64,000 nucleotides of DNA from Acidimicrobiia bacterium (lineage in GTDB: Bacteria; Actinomycetota; Acidimicrobiia; Acidimicrobiales; Poriferisodalaceae). Within the stretch, counting starts at the first letter, position 1, and each line of letters starts with the position of its first letter. Position numbers and translations under genes: made by a program. The stretch is from the NCBI GenBank assembly GCA_022820505.1, contig JAJEFK010000054.1, forward strand, positions 62,001 through 126,000, read 5' to 3'. A model generated the notes under the pieces. The model made no database searches. It was not told where the DNA came from and was given only the letters and a program-made list of their open reading frames with translations. Below, one piece after another: positions 33,909 to 43,521 of the stretch.

Positions 33909-35182
33909 ACAGCCCGGAGATCATGGAAGCGCTCCAAGCACTCGCTGCCGAGAAGGGCATGACCACCGAAGTCTTGCTCGAGGCGGTCGCTAACGGCCTC
34001 GAATCGGCCTACAAGCGCCGCGAAGGTGCAGCCGAGCAGGCTTACGTCATCATCGACGAGTCGTTCAACATCACGGTCTACGCCCAAGAAGTCGATGAGC
34101 TGGGCAACGTCGTGCGCGAATGGGACGACACGCCGCACGACTTGGGCAGGATCGTGGCCCAAACCGTTCGGCAGGTCCTGAACCAGCGCATCCGTGAAGT
34201 CGAGCGCGACATGAAGTACGACGAATACGCCGGGCGCGAGGGCGACATCGTCACCGGCATCATCCAGCAGAACGACGCCCGCTACACGTTGCTCGACCTG
34301 GGCCGTGTGGAGGCACTGCTGCCCCAGTCCGAGCAGGTTCCCTACGAGCGGCCCGAGCCCAACAGCCGCCTCAAGGCATACATCGTGGAGGTGCGCAAGA
34401 CCGCCAAGGGTCCGCAGATCGTCGTGTCGCGCACGCATCCTGGACTGATCCGCGAGCTGTTCAAGCTGGAGGTCCCCGAGATCTCCGATGGCGTCGTCGA
34501 ATTGAAGGCCTGTGCGCGCGAGCCCGGCCACCGCACCAAGATCGCCGTCTGGTCGAATGACCCCAATATCGATCCGGTGGGTGCGTGCGTGGGTGCGCGG
34601 GGCAGCCGGGTGCGCCAGGTGGTGAACGAGCTGCGAGGCGAGAAGATCGACATCGTCCCGTTCTCCGACGACCTCCATGACTTCGTGGCGAAGGCGCTGT
34701 CGCCGGCCCGGGTCCGTGAGGTTCGCTTCCATTCCGAAGAGGGTGTTGCCGAGGTGGTTGTGCCCGACCACCAGCTGTCGCTGGCGATCGGCCGCGAGGG
34801 CCAGAATGCACGCTTGGCGGCCCGACTGACCGGCTGGCGCATTGACATCAAGAGCGAAACCCAGATCGCCGAGGAGGAAGCCGGCTACTCAGGGGAAGAG
34901 TGGGCCGAGGGGGAGTGGGTCACGAACCCCGACACCGGCGAGCAGACCTGGGTTCCAGCCGACGGCAGCGAGGCCATCACGGCGGGCCAGTGGTCCGAAG
35001 CCGTCACCGAGCAGCAGGATGGCGACGAAGCCGGCGACGCTGTGCCGGCCGGCGAGTCCGTGCAGACCAGCGAGGCTGCGCAAGCCGACAATGCCGCGCC
35101 GGCCGACGATGCGGTGGCCGAGACCCCCGCAGAGGCCAACACCGACCCCAGTACGCTTCCATCGGACTCGACGGCGCCTTGA
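33905..35182 (+). CDS. nusA: Transcription termination/antitermination factor NusA
   Basis: NusA binds RNA polymerase and modulates pausing, termination and antitermination. The 425-residue protein has the N-terminal domain (1-130), an S1 domain (about 113-190) and two KH domains (to about 340; IGREGQNARLAARLTGW at the second). After residue 345 comes an acidic Glu/Ala/Asp tail of about 80 residues in place of the acidic repeats of proteobacteria. ATG 33905 is coupled to rimP. ylxR, usually between nusA and infB, is missing. Confidence 0.94.
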   Translation: MNSPEIMEALQALAAEKGMTTEVLLEAVANGLESAYKRREGAAEQAYVIIDESFNITVYAQEVDELGNVVREWDDTPHDLGRIVAQTVRQVLNQRIREVERDMKYDEYAGREGDIVTGIIQQNDARYTLLDLGRVEALLPQSEQVPYERPEPNSRLKAYIVEVRKTAKGPQIVVSRTHPGLIRELFKLEVPEISDGVVELKACAREPGHRTKIAVWSNDPNIDPVGACVGARGSRVRQVVNELRGEKIDIVPFSDDLHDFVAKALSPARVREVRFHSEEGVAEVVVPDHQLSLAIGREGQNARLAARLTGWRIDIKSETQIAEEEAGYSGEEWAEGEWVTNPDTGEQTWVPADGSEAITAGQWSEAVTEQQDGDEAGDAVPAGESVQTSEAAQADNAAPADDAVAETPAEANTDPSTLPSDSTAP

Positions 35183-35281
35183 GGCCGATGGCCCGGTTCG
35201 TCGCGTCCCCGTTTCGTTCCCTGAGCCCCGCCGGGCGCCCCGTCAACTCTCGACAGAACTTCCGACAGAAAGACCGACCGC

Positions 35282-38152
35282 TTGCCGAAGAAAGTCCGCG
35301 TTCACGAGCTCTCCAAAGAGCTGGGCATGACGCTCACCGAGGTGCTCGACGTATGCGAGTCGTTGGGCATCGGTGTGAAGACGCACTCGTCCAGCATGGA
35401 GGACGCTCAGGCTGACCGCGTCCGGCGCAAGGCCGCGCGTGAAGGACTGATTCGTGACGAGCCGCCGCCCGAGGCACGCAAGGCTCGTAAAGCGCCGGCG
35501 AAGGCTGCCGCTGCGACCTCGCGCGCAGCCCCGCGTGACGACTCGGCAGAGGCACAGCAGTCGCCGCCGGCGACCCGCCCGGCCCGCAAGGCACCGGCTG
35601 AGTCGAAGCCGGATGCGCAGACGGCACCGGCCCCCGCAGCCGCGCCGACCGCCGGCGCATCGCCCCAGACGGCAACTCCGCCTGCTGCTGCGGCCGAGCC
35701 GGCTCCGCCGAAGGCACCGAGCGCGCCGCCGGACATGCCGCCGCCTGGCTCTCCGCCGCCGAGCACGCTGCCATCGGCGGGTGCCCCGCCGCCGGTGCCG
35801 CCGCCGCCACGGCGGTTGGTCACCTCCAGCGGCCAGGAATCAGCGCGGCCGATCCTGCCGCCGTCCGGGCGTCCGGCAGCGCGCGCCGAGGAACCGGCCG
35901 CGCCGTCAAGGCCAGCGTCGGACGAAGCTGCCGGATCTGCCCTGCCGCCGCCTCCTCCTTCTCGTCTGCCGGTGCCACCGAAATCTGCCGATGGCCGACC
36001 GATCCCGCCCCCGCCGGCGGCGCCTCGCTCGGGATCCGGCAAGCCGATCCCCCCGCCGCCGGGCCCTCCCCGCACATCAGCTCGCAGCGGGGGCCCGTAT
36101 CGCTCGGGTCCCCCCGGCGGGTTCCGGCGTCCCGCGGGCGGCGGTGACCGTCCGCACGGTGGCGGGCCAGGCGGCGGGCGCGCGCACGCGGGAGCGCCGC
36201 CACCCCCCGGCGGCCGTCCGGGCGGACCCCCCGGCGGTGCTCGTCCGGGAGGCCCGCGAGGAGCACCGCGAGGTGGTCCACGAGGCCGGCCGCGCCGCCG
36301 CCGTCGTCGCCAGCGCGAGGAACTGCAGCCTCAGCAGCTCACCGCCTATACGCCGGTAGATGCGCCCGTTCCCGAAGGCGAAATCGTCATCGAGCGGGGA
36401 TCGACGGCTCAAGAAGTGGCCGCCCGGCTGAATCGCTCAGCGGCCGACATCGTGCGATTCCTGCTGCAGCAGGGTGAGATGGTGACGGCCACCCAGTCGC
36501 TCAGCGATGACATGATCGAGCTCTTCGCTGCTGAGCTCGGCGCCGAAGTGCGCATCACCGAGCCGGGCGCGGAGCAGGAAGAGGAGCTGCTGCGGGCGCT
36601 CGAAGTCGACCTGGCTGACGAGGGCGCTCAGATCCGGCCGGCGGTGGTGACGGTCATGGGCCACGTCGACCACGGCAAGACGCTGTTGCTCGACCGCATC
36701 CGTTCCTCGAACGTCGTCGAGGGCGAGGCGGGCGGCATCACGCAGCACATCGGCGCGTACCAGACCACGCGCGGCGATCACCGGATCACGTTCATCGACA
36801 CCCCCGGTCACGAGGCCTTCACGGCGATGCGGGCCAGGGGAGCGCAGGCCACTGATGTCGTCGTGCTGGTGGTGGCCGCCGATGACGGCGTCATGCCGCA
36901 GACGGCCGAAGCCATCGACCACGCGCAGGCGGCCGACGTGCCGATCATTGTGGCCATCAACAAGATGGACCGGCCCGGTGCCGACGCTGATCGGGTGCGG
37001 GCCCAGCTCGCCGAGCGGGGCCTGGTGCCCGAATCGTACGGCGGCGAGGTGATCACCGTGCCCATGTCGGCGATGACGGGCGAGGGCATCGACGAGCTGC
37101 TGGACCAGATCCTGCTCGTCGCCGAGCTCGAGGAGCTCACGGCCCCCGCGTCCGGGCGCGCAGTGGGCATCGTGCTCGAGGCCCATCTCGACCGCGGCCG
37201 CGGCCCGGTTGCGACAGTGCTGGTGCAGCGCGGCACGCTGCGCATCGGCGAGCCGATGGTCGCCGGCGCCGCGTGGGGTCGCGTGCGTGCCATGACTGAT
37301 GATCGCGGCGCCCCGCTCAGCGAGGCGGGGCCGTCCATGCCCGTGGAAGTGCTCGGTCTCGGCGAGGTGGCGCGCTCGGGCGACTTGTTCGTCGTGGCAC
37401 CCGACGAGAAGACTGCGGGCAAGGTGGCGGAGACCCGCGAGCACTGGCAGCGCCAGGCCAGCCTGGCCGGCACCGCCGGCGGCAGCGGCGGTGGAGCCCG
37501 TCTGGAAGACATCTTCAAGCAGGTGCAGGCCGGCGAGACGGCCACCCTCAACCTGGTGCTCAAGGCGGATGTCCACGGCTCGCTCGAGGCGGTCACCGAC
37601 AGCCTGCGCAAGCTCGAGCGCGAGGACGTCAAGCTTTCCTTTGTGAGCCGGGGTGTCGGCGGCATCAATGAGAACGACGTACAGCTCGCAGCTGCTTCGG
37701 AAGCCACGATCATCGGCTTCAACGTGCGTCCCGACCGCAATGCGCGCCAGACGGCCGAGACCGAGGACGTAGAAGTCCGGCTGTACGAGATCATCTACGA
37801 CCTCATCTCCGATGTGCAGAACGCCATGGTCGGCCTGCTCGAGCCGGAATTCGAGGAGATCGTGGTGGGCGAGGCACAGGTGCGTCAGGTCTTCCGTATC
37901 TCCGGCGTGGGACCCGTGGCAGGCTGCGTCGTGGAGCACGGCAACGTGCGCAGCGGTGCCAAGGTCAGGTTCCTGCGAGACGGCACGATCATCTGGAAAG
38001 GCGCGATCTCTTCGCTGCGGCACTTCCAAGACGACGTCGCTGAGGTGTCCGCAGGCATGGAGTGCGGTATCGGTCTCTCTGACTTCTCCGATCTGAAGGA
38101 GGGCGATGTGATCGAGACCTACACCGAGCGCGAGATCGCCCGCGTCGCCTGA
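35282..38152 (+). CDS. infB: Translation initiation factor IF-2
   Basis: IF-2 is the GTPase that brings initiator tRNA to the ribosome. The 956-residue protein has a short winged domain (1-50), a long Pro/Ala/Gly/Arg low-complexity linker (about 55-350), the IF2-N domain (about 375-430), the G domain with VTVMGHVDHGKT (about 457-468), FIDTPGHEAF and NKMD, then domains II-IV. The start is TTG 35282, giving MPKKVRVHELSKELGM. The linker DNA is of extreme composition and produces long shadow frames on the other strand. rbfA follows after 15 bases. Confidence 0.95.
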   Translation: MPKKVRVHELSKELGMTLTEVLDVCESLGIGVKTHSSSMEDAQADRVRRKAAREGLIRDEPPPEARKARKAPAKAAAATSRAAPRDDSAEAQQSPPATRPARKAPAESKPDAQTAPAPAAAPTAGASPQTATPPAAAAEPAPPKAPSAPPDMPPPGSPPPSTLPSAGAPPPVPPPPRRLVTSSGQESARPILPPSGRPAARAEEPAAPSRPASDEAAGSALPPPPPSRLPVPPKSADGRPIPPPPAAPRSGSGKPIPPPPGPPRTSARSGGPYRSGPPGGFRRPAGGGDRPHGGGPGGGRAHAGAPPPPGGRPGGPPGGARPGGPRGAPRGGPRGRPRRRRRRQREELQPQQLTAYTPVDAPVPEGEIVIERGSTAQEVAARLNRSAADIVRFLLQQGEMVTATQSLSDDMIELFAAELGAEVRITEPGAEQEEELLRALEVDLADEGAQIRPAVVTVMGHVDHGKTLLLDRIRSSNVVEGEAGGITQHIGAYQTTRGDHRITFIDTPGHEAFTAMRARGAQATDVVVLVVAADDGVMPQTAEAIDHAQAADVPIIVAINKMDRPGADADRVRAQLAERGLVPESYGGEVITVPMSAMTGEGIDELLDQILLVAELEELTAPASGRAVGIVLEAHLDRGRGPVATVLVQRGTLRIGEPMVAGAAWGRVRAMTDDRGAPLSEAGPSMPVEVLGLGEVARSGDLFVVAPDEKTAGKVAETREHWQRQASLAGTAGGSGGGARLEDIFKQVQAGETATLNLVLKADVHGSLEAVTDSLRKLEREDVKLSFVSRGVGGINENDVQLAAASEATIIGFNVRPDRNARQTAETEDVEVRLYEIIYDLISDVQNAMVGLLEPEFEEIVVGEAQVRQVFRISGVGPVAGCVVEHGNVRSGAKVRFLRDGTIIWKGAISSLRHFQDDVAEVSAGMECGIGLSDFSDLKEGDVIETYTEREIARVA

Positions 38153-38167
38153 CGGAGCACCCGCCCG

Positions 38168-38602
38168 ATGGCACGTCGCTCCCGCCGCCGGCGGCACACG
38201 ATGCCGACTGCGCACGGGTACGAGCGGACCGATCGGGTTGCCCAGCTCGTGCGTGGCGTCGTGGCATCGGAGATGGAGCGGCTCGACGAGTCGTTCGAGG
38301 GCATCGTGATTGCCGGCGTGGATGTCGATCGTGAGCTGAGCGTCGCCGTGGTGCACTACGACGTGCGCGACGACGATGCTGCAGACAGGGCGGCCGCGGC
38401 GTTCGATGAGCACCATCACCGGCTGCAGCGGGCGTTGGGTGCGAGCACCAGCCTGAGACGCACTCCCACGCTTCGCTTCCGCCGCGACCGGGGGGCCATT
38501 GCCGCCGAGCGGATCGACGACCTGCTGGCGGGCCTCTCCGACCTGCAGTACGAGCCGCCGCCGTCGTCCGACGCTGGCGATGAGCGGGACGAGAGGCCCT
38601 GA
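38168..38602 (+). CDS. rbfA: Ribosome-binding factor A
   Basis: RbfA binds the 30S subunit and matures the 5' end of 16S rRNA. The 144-residue protein has a basic start (MARRSRRRR), the KH-type fold and the typical PTLRFRRDRGAIAAERIDDLL ending in the family's 'P.l.F..D' pattern. ATG 38168 follows GGAGCACC. truB follows after five bases, without the DHH phosphatase that often lies between. Confidence 0.92.
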   Translation: MARRSRRRRHTMPTAHGYERTDRVAQLVRGVVASEMERLDESFEGIVIAGVDVDRELSVAVVHYDVRDDDAADRAAAAFDEHHHRLQRALGASTSLRRTPTLRFRRDRGAIAAERIDDLLAGLSDLQYEPPPSSDAGDERDERP

Positions 38603-38607
38603 ACGGC

Positions 38608-39471
38608 ATGGCGCGACGCCGCCCGGCCGCCGTTCATGGCAGCGTCATCGTCGACAAGCCGCACGGGCCCACCTCGCACGACGTCGTGGCCCTGCTGCGT
38701 CGCCGCTTCGGCGAGCGGCGCATCGGCCACGCCGGCACGCTCGACCCGTCCGCAACGGGCGTCCTGGTGGTCGGCATCGGCAGCGCGACGCGCCTGCTGC
38801 GCTTCGCCACCGCGGGCCGCAAGAGCTACGAGTGCGAGATCGTGTTCGGGGTCGAGACCAGCACGCTCGATGCTGCCGGCGAGACCGTCGCCACCTGGTC
38901 CATGGACCTCGATCCGGCCGAGGTCGCCGGCGCGGCTGCGGGCTTCGTCGGCTCGATCTCCCAGCTGCCGCCGATGGTGTCCGCCGTCCGTGTGGGCGGC
39001 CGCCGCCTGCACGAGATCGCCCGGTCGGGCGAAGCTGCGGAACGCGTGCCGCGCGATATCGAGGTCTACCGATTCGAGGTGGCGCCCACCGGTGACCCGC
39101 AGGTGTACCGGGCCTCGGTCGACTGTTCCGCAGGCACCTACGTCAGGACGCTCGGCGCCGACTTGGGGAGTGCGCTGGGCGGCGGTGCCCACATCCGAGC
39201 GCTCCGGCGGACGCGCAGCGGCTCGTTCTCGCTGGCCGAGGCCCAATCTCCCGAAGAGGCGGCCCTGCGACCGCCCGGCGAGCTGGTTCGTGATCTGCCG
39301 CAAATCCATCTGTCCGACGACGACACCGCCAAGGCTCGCCAAGGCGCTCATCTGGCCGCTCATCGCTACCACGGCTCGGGCCCGTGGACGCTCTTCGATC
39401 CCGAAGGCTGGCTCGTAGCGGTGCACGAGCGCGCTGACGGTCGCCTGCGGGCGACGGTGCTGCCCTCGTAG
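38608..39471 (+). CDS. truB: tRNA pseudouridine(55) synthase TruB
   Basis: TruB makes pseudouridine 55 in the T-arm of tRNAs. The 287-residue protein has GSVIVDKPHGPTSHDVV (about 11-27), GHAGTLDPSATGVL with the catalytic Asp at about 47, and a C-terminal PUA-like part. ATG 38608 lies five bases after rbfA. Length is usual. ribF follows with its own promoter. Confidence 0.94.
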   Translation: MARRRPAAVHGSVIVDKPHGPTSHDVVALLRRRFGERRIGHAGTLDPSATGVLVVGIGSATRLLRFATAGRKSYECEIVFGVETSTLDAAGETVATWSMDLDPAEVAGAAAGFVGSISQLPPMVSAVRVGGRRLHEIARSGEAAERVPRDIEVYRFEVAPTGDPQVYRASVDCSAGTYVRTLGADLGSALGGGAHIRALRRTRSGSFSLAEAQSPEEAALRPPGELVRDLPQIHLSDDDTAKARQGAHLAAHRYHGSGPWTLFDPEGWLVAVHERADGRLRATVLPS

Positions 39472-39495
39472 AGCGTGCGCGGACCGGCCTCTGAG

Positions 39496-39501
39496 TAGCG
39501 T
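39496..39501 (+). promoter_or_regulatory. -10 box of ribF (leaderless)
   Basis: TAGCGT ends seven bases before ATG 39509, one of the clearest examples of the leaderless pattern in this window. Confidence 0.45.
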
Positions 39502-39508
39502 TGCGCGC

Positions 39509-40453
39509 ATGGAGGTCATCCGCGACTTGGATTGGTGCCCGGTGCTCGAGCACGGCAGCGTCGTGACCGTGGGGGAGTACGACGGCGTCCACCGCGGACA
39601 CCGGACCGTGATCTCCGAAATGCACCGCCTCGCAGCGGAGCGGGGATGCGCGACAGCCGTCGTGACCTTCGACCGTCACCCCGCCACCGTGGTGCGACCC
39701 GAATCCGCCCCGCTGCTGCTGTGCGACCTCGACCACAAGCTCGAGCTGCTGGCCGAGACCGGCGTCGACTTCACGCTGGTGGTCACCTTCGACGAAGCAC
39801 AGGCGGCGGTGCCTGCCGAGCAGTTCGCGCACGAGATACTCGTGCGATGCCTGACCGCACGGGCGATCGTGGTCGGCGCCGACTTCCATTTCGGCAAGGG
39901 ACGCCGGGGCAATATCGAGACGCTCCGCCAGGTCGGCGCCGAGTACGGCTACGAAGTGGTCGGGCTCCCGCTGGTGAAGCAGATGACCGGCGACGGCGAC
40001 GTGATCTCGTCCACATCGATCCGCGAAGCGCTTGCCGCGGGGGATGTGGAACGAGCCCATCGGCTGCTCGGGCGGCCGTTCGAAGTCCGTGGCGTCGTCA
40101 CGCTCGGCGACCGCCGCGGCCGCCAGATCGGCGTGCCCACCGCCAACCTGCCCACCACTCCCGACCTGCAGATTCCTGCCGACGGTGTTTATGCCGCGTG
40201 GTACGTGCGCCCCGACGGCGCCCAATACCCAGCGGCTGTCAACATCGGCCGCCGCCCGACGTTCTACGAGTTCGCAGAGCGCTCGCTCATCGAGGCGCAC
40301 CTGATCGGCTTCCGCGGCGATCTCTACGACGAGACCGCCAAGGTCCGCTTCGTCCGCAGGCTGCGGCCCGAGCGCCGCTTCGACGGCATCGACGAGCTGA
40401 AGGCTCAGCTTCGCCGAGACATCGAAGACGCCGCAAAATGCCTGCACACGTGA
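39509..40453 (+). CDS. ribF: Bifunctional riboflavin kinase / FAD synthetase
   Basis: RibF phosphorylates riboflavin to FMN and adenylates FMN to FAD. The 314-residue protein has an N-terminal nucleotidyltransferase domain (about 18-165: VTVGEYDGVHRGHR, GADFHFGKGRRGN, ISSTSIREAL) and a C-terminal kinase domain (about 185-305: GVPTANLPTTPD, PAAVNIGRRPTF). Position between truB and rpsO is the common one. The TAGCGT box sets the start. Confidence 0.95.
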   Translation: MEVIRDLDWCPVLEHGSVVTVGEYDGVHRGHRTVISEMHRLAAERGCATAVVTFDRHPATVVRPESAPLLLCDLDHKLELLAETGVDFTLVVTFDEAQAAVPAEQFAHEILVRCLTARAIVVGADFHFGKGRRGNIETLRQVGAEYGYEVVGLPLVKQMTGDGDVISSTSIREALAAGDVERAHRLLGRPFEVRGVVTLGDRRGRQIGVPTANLPTTPDLQIPADGVYAAWYVRPDGAQYPAAVNIGRRPTFYEFAERSLIEAHLIGFRGDLYDETAKVRFVRRLRPERRFDGIDELKAQLRRDIEDAAKCLHT

Positions 40454-40496
40454 GGGTCGTGCCGCCTCCCCAGCGGGTGCACCACAGTTCTGCTGG

Positions 40497-40611
40497 TAGC
40501 CTCCACGGCTGACAAGAGACAGAAGACCACGGCCGGGTTGTCCGGCCGGCTCGTCGCAGCAGGCCTCCCATCGGCTCTGCGACGGCAACACAGAGGGAAT
40601 ACAGCAAAGGC
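40497..40611 (+). promoter_or_regulatory. rpsO promoter and structured leader (candidate S15 autoregulatory site)
   Basis: TAGCCT (40497-40502) gives a leader of about 100 bases. It holds a hairpin GGCCGG/CCGGCC with loop GTTGT (40531-40547) and a second one, CGTCGCAG (40552-40559) with CTGCGACG (40577-40584) around a 17-base loop. GAGGGAA before ATG 40612 is the ribosome-binding site. S15 represses its own mRNA through such leaders in several phyla using unrelated structures; assignment here is inference. Confidence 0.45.
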
Positions 40612-40884
40612 ATGAGTGCCAAGAGATCAAGTCCTGCGGCCTCGGCGATCGACGAACATCGCCATTCCGAGGCCGACACCGGATCGCCAGAGGTGCAGGT
40701 CGCTCAGTTGAGCGCCCGCATTGACCACCTCACCGAACACCTCCAGACCCACCACAAGGATCACCACAGCCGCCGAGGGCTGTTGAAGCTCGTCGGACGA
40801 CGGCGCAGGTTGCTCGACTACCTGAACGCCAACGACGTCGAGCGGTACCGGGCTTTGATCGCAAAGCTCGGCCTCCGGCGCTGA
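40612..40884 (+). CDS. rpsO: 30S ribosomal protein S15
   Basis: S15 binds the central three-way junction of 16S rRNA early in assembly. The 90-residue protein shows [22 protein letters not shown]-type helix (start DTGSPEVQ), [12 protein letters not shown] and [12 protein letters not shown], full length. ATG 40612 follows GAGGGAA. pnp follows after 32 bases, the classical rpsO-pnp operon. Confidence 0.96.
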   Translation: MSAKRSSPAASAIDEHRHSEADTGSPEVQVAQLSARIDHLTEHLQTHHKDHHSRRGLLKLVGRRRRLLDYLNANDVERYRALIAKLGLRR

Positions 40885-40916
40885 CCACCGATCCCCACCC
40901 CACAACAGGAGCAGAC

Positions 40917-43439
40917 ATGGCTGAAGCCATTTCGGTCACCGGTCCCATCGCGGGCACCGACAAGACCATCACCTTCGAGACCGGCGTGCTTGCCGGGCTC
41001 GCAAACGGGGCGGTCACGTCCCGCATCGGCGACACGCAAGTGCTCGTCACCGCAACCGCGTCGAACCGCCCACGCGACGGCGCATCGTTCTTCCCGCTCA
41101 CCGTCGACATCGAGGAGCGCATGTACGCAGTGGGCCGGATTCCCGGCTCATTCTTCCGGCGAGAGGGGCGTGCGTCCGACGACGCGATCCTCACGTGCCG
41201 GCTGATCGACCGCCCGCTGCGGCCGAACTTCCCGGGCGACTACCGCCACGACACCCACATCGTGGGCACGATCCTCGGCGCCGACCACGTCAACCCGTAC
41301 GACCTGGTGGCGCTGAACGGGGCATCGGCGGCTCTGTGGCTGAGCGGCATCCCGTTCGACTGCCCGATCGCCGGCGTGCGGATCGCCTGGTCCACCGACG
41401 GCGAGTGGATCCCCTTCGCCACCCACGAGGAGTCCGAGGCCGCCACGTTCGAGATGGTGGTGGCCGGTCGCCAGCTCGACAGCGGCGACATCGCCGTGAT
41501 GATGGTGGAGGCCGGCGGCACCGAGAAGGCCTTCGAGTACTACGCCGAGGGCGCGCCGAAGGTCAGCGAGGACGTGCTTGCGAGCGGTCTCGAAGCCTCC
41601 AAGCAGTGGATCGACGACATCATCGAGATGCAGAAATCGCTGCGCCGGCTGGTCGAAGAGCAATCCGGCCCGATCTCAGTGATGGAGTACACGTCCAGCA
41701 AGGACTACTCCGACGAGGTGCTCGATCGCGTGCGCGAGGTCGCGTCCGATCGCATGCGTGAGGTGATGGCCATTGCCGACAAGGCTGAGCGCGAGGCCGC
41801 CCAGTCTGAGACCAGCAGCGCGGTGGTCGACGAGGTTGCCGCAGAGTTCGATGACCTCGACGGCGCCAAGGATCAGATCCGTGAGGCCGTCAGGTCGCTG
41901 TCGAAAGAGATCGTGCGCGAGCGCATCGTGGCCGACGGCTTCCGTATTGACGGACGCGCCACGGATGAGGTCCGGTCGCTCTCGTCGGTCGCGGGCTACC
42001 TCGGTCGCACCGCTCACGGGTCGGGCCTGTTTCAGCGCGGCGAGACCCAGGTGCTGAACGTCACCACCTTGGCGATGTCCCGGATGGAGCAGATCGTCGA
42101 CACGCTGAACCCTCAGGACCGGCGCAGGTTCATGCATCACTACAACTTCCCGCCGTTCTCCACCGGCGAGGCCGGCTTCATGCGTGGCCCCAAGCGGCGC
42201 GAGATCGGCCACGGCGCACTCGCCGAGCGAGCGATCTTCCCGGTCATCCCGTCCAAGGAAGACTTCCCGTACGCCATCCGGCTCGTGTCCGACGTGCTCA
42301 GCTCCAACGGCTCCACCTCGATGGGGTCGGTGTGCGCATCGTCGCTGTCGCTGATGGATGCCGGCGTTCCGATCGTGGACCACGTCGCCGGCGTGGCGAT
42401 GGGCCTGGTGTATGCCGACGGCAAGTACGTGACGCTCACCGACATCCTGGGCGCCGAAGACGCCTTCGGCGACATGGACTTCAAGGTTGCCGGCACCGAA
42501 GATGCGATCACAGCGCTCCAGCTCGACACCAAGATCGACGGCATTCCCGCCGAGGTGCTGGCCCAGGCGCTGCAGCAGGCCCGGCAGGCTCGCCTGCAGA
42601 TCCTCGAGGTCATGCGCGCTGCGATCGCCGAGCCGAGGCCCGACGTGGGCGAGACGGCGCCGAAGATCACCAGCTTCGAGATCCCGATCGACAAGATCGC
42701 CGAGGTCATCGGACCGCGGGGCAAGGTCATCAACTCCATCCAGGAGGAGACCGGCGCCGACATCAACGTCGACGACGACGGCACCGTGGGCACCGTCAGC
42801 ATCGGCGCAACCGACCGTGAGGTCGTTGAAGAGGCCGAGCGGCAGATCCGGCTGATCGTCAACCCGCCGACGCCCGACGTGGGTGCCACCTACGAAGGCC
42901 GCGTGGTCAACATCACCAAGTTCGGCGCCTTCGTGAACGTGCTGCCCGGCACCGACGGGTTGCTGCACATCTCCAAGCTGGGTGGCCGCCGGCGGCTGAA
43001 CTCGGTCGAGGAAGTGCTCGAGCTCGGCGATGTGGTGAGCGTGATCGTCGAGGAGATCGACCCCAACGGCAAGATCAGCCTCTCGCCAGCCGATCCGACG
43101 CAGGTCGGCGGCTCCGAGGGCGACGCCGACGGGGCGGACGACGATGCGCCGCCGCGGCGTGAACGCGGCCGCGACCGGGACAGGGGCAGCAGCGGCAACG
43201 GCACACGCCGGTCCCGCACGCCGGTGGCCGCCGCGGTGCCGGCAGGCGATGGTGCAGATGCACCCGCTGCAGACGGCGACGGCGAGGGCGGCGTTGCATC
43301 GGCACCGAGCGGCACTGCCCGTGAGGACGTCTCGTTCGGCGAGCATTTCGAGCAGATCGCGAAGGACGTCTACGGCGACCTCGGCCCCGAGCTCGAGCAG
43401 TCCGGACGGGGTTCAGGCCGCCGCCGCGGCCGCCGCTGA
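40917..43439 (+). CDS. pnp: Polynucleotide phosphorylase
   Basis: PNPase degrades RNA from the 3' end with phosphate. The 840-residue protein has two RNase PH domains (about 15-230 and 335-560; RDGASFFPLTVD and GRTAHGSGLFQRGETQ), a helical linker, a KH domain (about 585-645; IGPRGKVINSIQEETG), an S1 domain (about 655-725) and a disordered acidic/basic tail ending GRRRGRR. It may also make RNA tails. ATG 40917 follows ACAGGAGC. The gene ends near a dapB promoter; thyX and the M16 peptidase often found next are absent. Confidence 0.95.
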   Translation: MAEAISVTGPIAGTDKTITFETGVLAGLANGAVTSRIGDTQVLVTATASNRPRDGASFFPLTVDIEERMYAVGRIPGSFFRREGRASDDAILTCRLIDRPLRPNFPGDYRHDTHIVGTILGADHVNPYDLVALNGASAALWLSGIPFDCPIAGVRIAWSTDGEWIPFATHEESEAATFEMVVAGRQLDSGDIAVMMVEAGGTEKAFEYYAEGAPKVSEDVLASGLEASKQWIDDIIEMQKSLRRLVEEQSGPISVMEYTSSKDYSDEVLDRVREVASDRMREVMAIADKAEREAAQSETSSAVVDEVAAEFDDLDGAKDQIREAVRSLSKEIVRERIVADGFRIDGRATDEVRSLSSVAGYLGRTAHGSGLFQRGETQVLNVTTLAMSRMEQIVDTLNPQDRRRFMHHYNFPPFSTGEAGFMRGPKRREIGHGALAERAIFPVIPSKEDFPYAIRLVSDVLSSNGSTSMGSVCASSLSLMDAGVPIVDHVAGVAMGLVYADGKYVTLTDILGAEDAFGDMDFKVAGTEDAITALQLDTKIDGIPAEVLAQALQQARQARLQILEVMRAAIAEPRPDVGETAPKITSFEIPIDKIAEVIGPRGKVINSIQEETGADINVDDDGTVGTVSIGATDREVVEEAERQIRLIVNPPTPDVGATYEGRVVNITKFGAFVNVLPGTDGLLHISKLGGRRRLNSVEEVLELGDVVSVIVEEIDPNGKISLSPADPTQVGGSEGDADGADDDAPPRRERGRDRDRGSSGNGTRRSRTPVAAAVPAGDGADAPAADGDGEGGVASAPSGTAREDVSFGEHFEQIAKDVYGDLGPELEQSGRGSGRRRGRR

Positions 43440-43508
43440 GCGGCTCGACCAGCGGGCGGGCCCGTACTGCGTCCTGCTCGCACACAACGGGGCGTTCTGA
43501 CGCGCTAC

Positions 43509-43514
43509 TAGCGT
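43509..43514 (+). promoter_or_regulatory. -10 box of dapB (leaderless)
   Basis: TAGCGT overlaps the GTG at 43513 and ends seven bases before GTG 43522, which favours 43522 as the start of dapB. Confidence 0.45.
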
Positions 43515-43521
43515 GACCACC

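Noticed and set aside
35450-36350. A CRISPR or tandem repeat in the infB linker
   Set aside because: The regularity comes from proline, alanine and glycine codons in the disordered IF-2 linker; there are no spaced repeats.
36437-38419. A 660-codon open frame on the minus strand
   Set aside because: It is opposite infB and its protein has no recognisable motif; composition is a product of GC skew at third positions.
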